A stretch of 64,000 nucleotides of DNA from Mermis nigrescens. Lineage: Eukaryota; Nematoda; Enoplea; Mermithida; Mermithidae. Under the pieces are notes generated by a model. That model was not told the origin of the DNA, ran no database searches, and saw nothing but the letters and a program-made list of their open reading frames with translations. The position numbers were made by a program, and so were the translations under genes. Shown here one piece after another: positions 61,156 to 64,000 of the stretch. The stretch is from contig JAVLUZ010000513.1 in NCBI GenBank assembly GCA_036768485.1, positions 1,389,413 through 1,453,412 of the forward strand, in the 5' to 3' direction. Each line of letters opens with the position of its first letter. Within the stretch, counting starts at the first letter, position 1.

Positions 61156-62123
61156 GTCGCCTGGACCTATTGTCTGGTTCATTTAACTTTTAGGTTTTGA
61201 AAAAGTTTGAAGTGGTTACAAATGTGGTTTAAAGTAATACAATAAATATGATATATTACAGTATGTTGAGTCATATAGAGATGTATGCTTTTTTGAGCCG
61301 CATTACTGCATCAAAAGTTTAAACCGCTTTTGTAGCCTTATCCTTGTGAAAAATTTCAGAAGAAAACCGCAAAGTTAAATGAAACAGACTATAGGAGAAT
61401 CTTGTATGTGAAGTGCAATAAACCAGGGTGGGTGATGCAAAGCAGCCAACTGATTGCCTAACTTCAACATTTGAGGTCAAAGAGGTAGGCATGAAGCACA
61501 CATAAATGTAGGTTTGGGGGTTTACCCACAATATCTAACTGACCCACGTAATACTACTACTGGCCAGGCACGTAACTGGCCGTCCTATTTTGGTGGGGAA
61601 CCAACACCAATTTTGGGGGGACTAAGCCCAAAATGGCCAAAAATAGCAAAGAATAACGTTTAAAAAGTCCTATCTACTGAATTTTGGGGGGTTCGGCCGG
61701 ACCCTTCCATTCCCTCCAGAGCTATGTATGTGCCTGCTACTGGCTGACAGCAAGTCATTTCTTTCTTTTCACAAGCATCGAAACAAATACGGAAACAATG
61801 GGTAAAATCCGGAAATGGAAACGATGTGTAAAAGCCGGAAACAGAGACGGAAACAATCCAAAGCACTGGAACCAGGGTTTCACAAGTAGGGCCCATCAGG
61901 ATGAAAACCCCAAACCCCGTTTCTAGCTAAATTTCTCCCACTTAAGGGGGATTTAGGGGCTCGGAAACTGGGTACCCCACTATTCAAATGAGAAGCTGAC
62001 CCCAGTTCCGTTGAAAGTTTCTCCGACTTGGGGTAGTCCAAAGTGCCGTAACCAGGGTTCCAAAAGAAGGGCACATCAGGGTCAAAACCCCCAACTCCGT
62101 TTCTGGCAAAATCTTACGCATGG

Positions 62124-62555
62124 AAGCAGCGTTTTTTTGTATTCAGTAAAGATTTTTCCCGACGTACAAAAACTTTTTGGGACTGTCTTTGTGCATGTAC
62201 AACAATTTTTGGGAAGTCAAAAATTGCAAAAAAAGGTCTAAAATTCGAAAAAATTTTTGGCGCTTCGCACCGAAATGAGTAATTGTGTGTTATATATAGC
62301 TTTATAATTCCAGAAATTGCATTCAAACGGAAAAATGTCAAATTTTTTGGCGCTTCACGCCGTTTTAAGACAATTCTTGGTGATTTTTGCTTTTAGAGAC
62401 CCAGAAATTAGCTAAAATACTCTACCAAAAGTCGAACAACTCTGTTTTTACAACACTAAAATTGCTACTGTACCATATTTTAGTACACAAAAATTTGCAT
62501 GTACAAAATGTACACAGACTTTTGGGGACCATCTTTGTACATGTACAAACGGGGG
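62124..62555. repeat. insertion in the satellite with GGCGC motifs
   Basis: Non-satellite DNA replaces about 90 bases of a unit. It holds two direct copies of a word like GTACAAAAACTTTTTGGGAC / TTTGTRCATGTACAA (62160-62205 and 62507-62548), and GGCGCTTCGCACC (62259-62271) and GGCGCTTCACGCC (62349-62361), the motif seen at 14-20 kb. Ends not defined. Confidence 0.5.
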
Positions 62556-63320
62556 CAGTCAAAGTGCCGGAACCGGGTTCCGTCAGTAGGGCTCATCAGG
62601 GTCAACACCCCCAACCCAGTTTTGGCGAAATTTTACCCATAGAAAGGGGGTTTAAGGACTAGGAAATTTAGTAGCTCATTATTCATACATGTAGCTGACC
62701 CCAGTCCTGTCGGGTGTTTCTCCGCTCTGAGGGTAGTCCAAAGTGGCGGAACTGGGGTTCCCCAAGTAGGACCCATAAGGGTCACCACCCGCAACCCCGT
62801 TTCCGGCAAAATTTTACCCATGGAAGGGGGTTTAGGGGCACGGAAACGGAGCACCTCATTATTCATATATGTATGTAGCTGACCCCGGTTCCGTTGTGGG
62901 TTTCTTCGCACCTGGGGTTGGTCCAAAGTGGCGGAACTGGGTTTCCCAAAGTAGGACCTATTAATGTGAACACCCCCAACCCCGTTTCCGGCAAAATTTC
63001 TCCCACTGAAGGGGTTTAGGAACTCAGAAACAGGGTACCTCATTATTTATATGAGAAACCCTGGTTCTGTCAGGGGTTTTTCCGCCCTGGAAGTAGTCCA
63101 AAGTGCCGGAACCGGGGTCGCAAGTAGGGCCCATCAGGGTCATCAACACCCCAACCCCTTTTCCAAAAATTTTTCATTTACTGAAGGAGGGTTTAGGGGC
63201 TTGGAAAAGGGGTACCACATAATTCAAATGTGAAGCTGTACCCTGTTCCGTCGGGGGTTTCTTCGCTCTGAGGGCAGTCCAAGGTGTCGTAGCCGGGGTT
63301 CACCAAGTAGGACCTATTAA

Positions 63321-63879
63321 CCCTCCCGTTCCCGTGAACTAGGACGGCGTCCTAGCTGATCACTTTTTCTGCAATTTATTTCATTGTATGTTTTGTATGA
63401 CTGCAAAACTTTGTCTAGCTTCATTTTAGACCTAGTTACATCTTTTGAAATATTCAAGCTAGTAAATATGATTATACATCCTAAAAATTGGCATTATTTT
63501 CATGATTATCACATAAAAGCTTAAATTACAAAAAAAGTTTTGGCCAATGATTTGTACAAGATTGGTGGGCTTCTGCTTTTTAATCAGCTACTACAGTCTT
63601 AAAATGATATTTTCGTCAACTAAAATATACTATTTGTATTTGTTTTATGCATGTACACCTCATGCTTATGCTTAAGTATTATAGCGGTTTTTTACTTATA
63701 ACTTCTTACAAAGTTACTTAAGCAAAAAATGATAGACATATTCGGAAAGAGCATAAAAACTGCACAAAATGATACTAATATTTGCTATTTTGAGTGAGAC
63801 TAAGTACATTTTAACCAGGCCAGGACAGCGTCCTAGCACAGGAACCTTTGACTCCACAAAACACGCGGGAATGCCAGGG
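63321..63879. mobile_element. piggyBac-type MITE in the satellite
   Basis: TTAA on both sides (63317-63320, 63880-63883). The TIRs are CCCTCCCGTTCCCGTG and, reverse complemented, CCCTGGCATTCCCGCG. Just inside lie TAGGACGGCGTCCTA and AGGACAGCGTCCTAG, palindromic subterminal repeats. The satellite unit at about 62960 keeps the uninterrupted site GACCTATTAATGTGAACACC. No transposase. Confidence 0.92.
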
Positions 63880-64000
63880 TTAATGTGAATACCCTCAACC
63901 CTGTTTCCAGCAAAATTTCTCCCAATCAAGGGGGGTTTAGGGGCTCAAAATGGGGTACCCCACTATTCAAATATGTACATGGGTAAAAGTTTGGCTGGAA

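Larger units (their letters stand above)
61857..64000 (+). repeat. tandem satellite, period about 180 bp
   Basis: Units begin AAAGTGCCGGAACCGGGGTTC at about 61860, 62040, 62561, 62740, 62925, 63100 and 63280. Each continues AAGTAGGGCCCATCAGGGTC, CAACCCCGTTTCCGGCAAAA, a GGGGTTTAGGGGCTCGGAAA block, TTATTCAAATG and GACCCCGTTCCGTCGGGG. Spacing is 175-185 bases where uninterrupted. Two insertions break the array (about 62124-62555 and 63321-63879). It runs off the end of the window. Confidence 0.9.

Overview
The window reads as repeat-dense, AT-rich intergenic DNA of a eukaryote, most likely an invertebrate animal and plausibly an arthropod. The grounds are: no bacterial-style gene packing, short GT-AG introns, hAT, PIF/Harbinger and piggyBac DNA transposons, Ty3/gypsy-type LTR elements carrying an envelope-like gene, and scattered GTAC/TACC-rich simple sequence. 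The species cannot be named from this. Almost every recognisable protein belongs to a mobile element and is broken. The only candidate host gene is a pair of small exons on the minus strand near 10.6-11.7 kb.

Layout. 0.1-2.1 kb: a repeat rich in GTGTAAAGTTT words, with a second copy at 30.6-34.1 kb. 2.60-7.46 kb: a 4.9-kb foldback element with arms of about 1.2 kb ending in GGCGTCTTG and flanked by TAA; it carries an array of three hAT-like MITE copies inside and a 182-bp MITE in its right arm. 7.7-14.9 kb: MITE copies, a field of small hairpins and two putative host exons. 14.9-16.8 kb: a hAT element with an 8-bp target duplication (7/8). 15.8-20.1 kb: degraded hAT-like sequence with GGCGC-NNN-GCGCC motifs. 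20.5-25.2 kb: a decayed hAT transposase gene (minus) split by a complete PIF/Harbinger element (22415-24594) that encodes a truncated DDE transposase and a two-exon Myb/SANT-like protein. 26.7-27.0 kb: a MITE with a perfect 8-bp target duplication. 27-36 kb: AT-rich DNA, the second GTGTAAAG repeat copy and two strong inverted repeats.

36-58 kb is a nest of two Ty3/gypsy-type elements. The outer one (about 36.0-57.83 kb) has gag, then an envelope-like gene, then protease, reverse transcriptase, RNase H and integrase. Its envelope-like gene is split by a whole second element (38551-52035) with two LTRs, a PBS and a PPT. The inner element seems to have the same order: gag with a CCHC knuckle, then a signal-peptide/transmembrane glycoprotein-like gene, then protease and the rest of pol. 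An envelope-like gene between gag and pol, seen twice, is the most unusual signal here. The inner 3' LTR holds a piggyBac-like element (TTAA ends), which itself holds a hAT MITE. The outer reverse transcriptase has lost its catalytic middle; in its place is a minus-strand, more GC-balanced open region that I tentatively read as a viral-nucleoprotein-like fossil.

58-64 kb: an inverted-repeat cluster, a decayed gene with a DEDD 3'-5' exonuclease signature (59.4-60.4 kb), a GATAAA microsatellite, and a tandem satellite of about 180 bp interrupted by a piggyBac-type MITE whose empty site survives in a neighbouring satellite unit. The coding remnants carry stops or frameshifts; the Harbinger Myb/SANT-like gene is the only one that looks intact.
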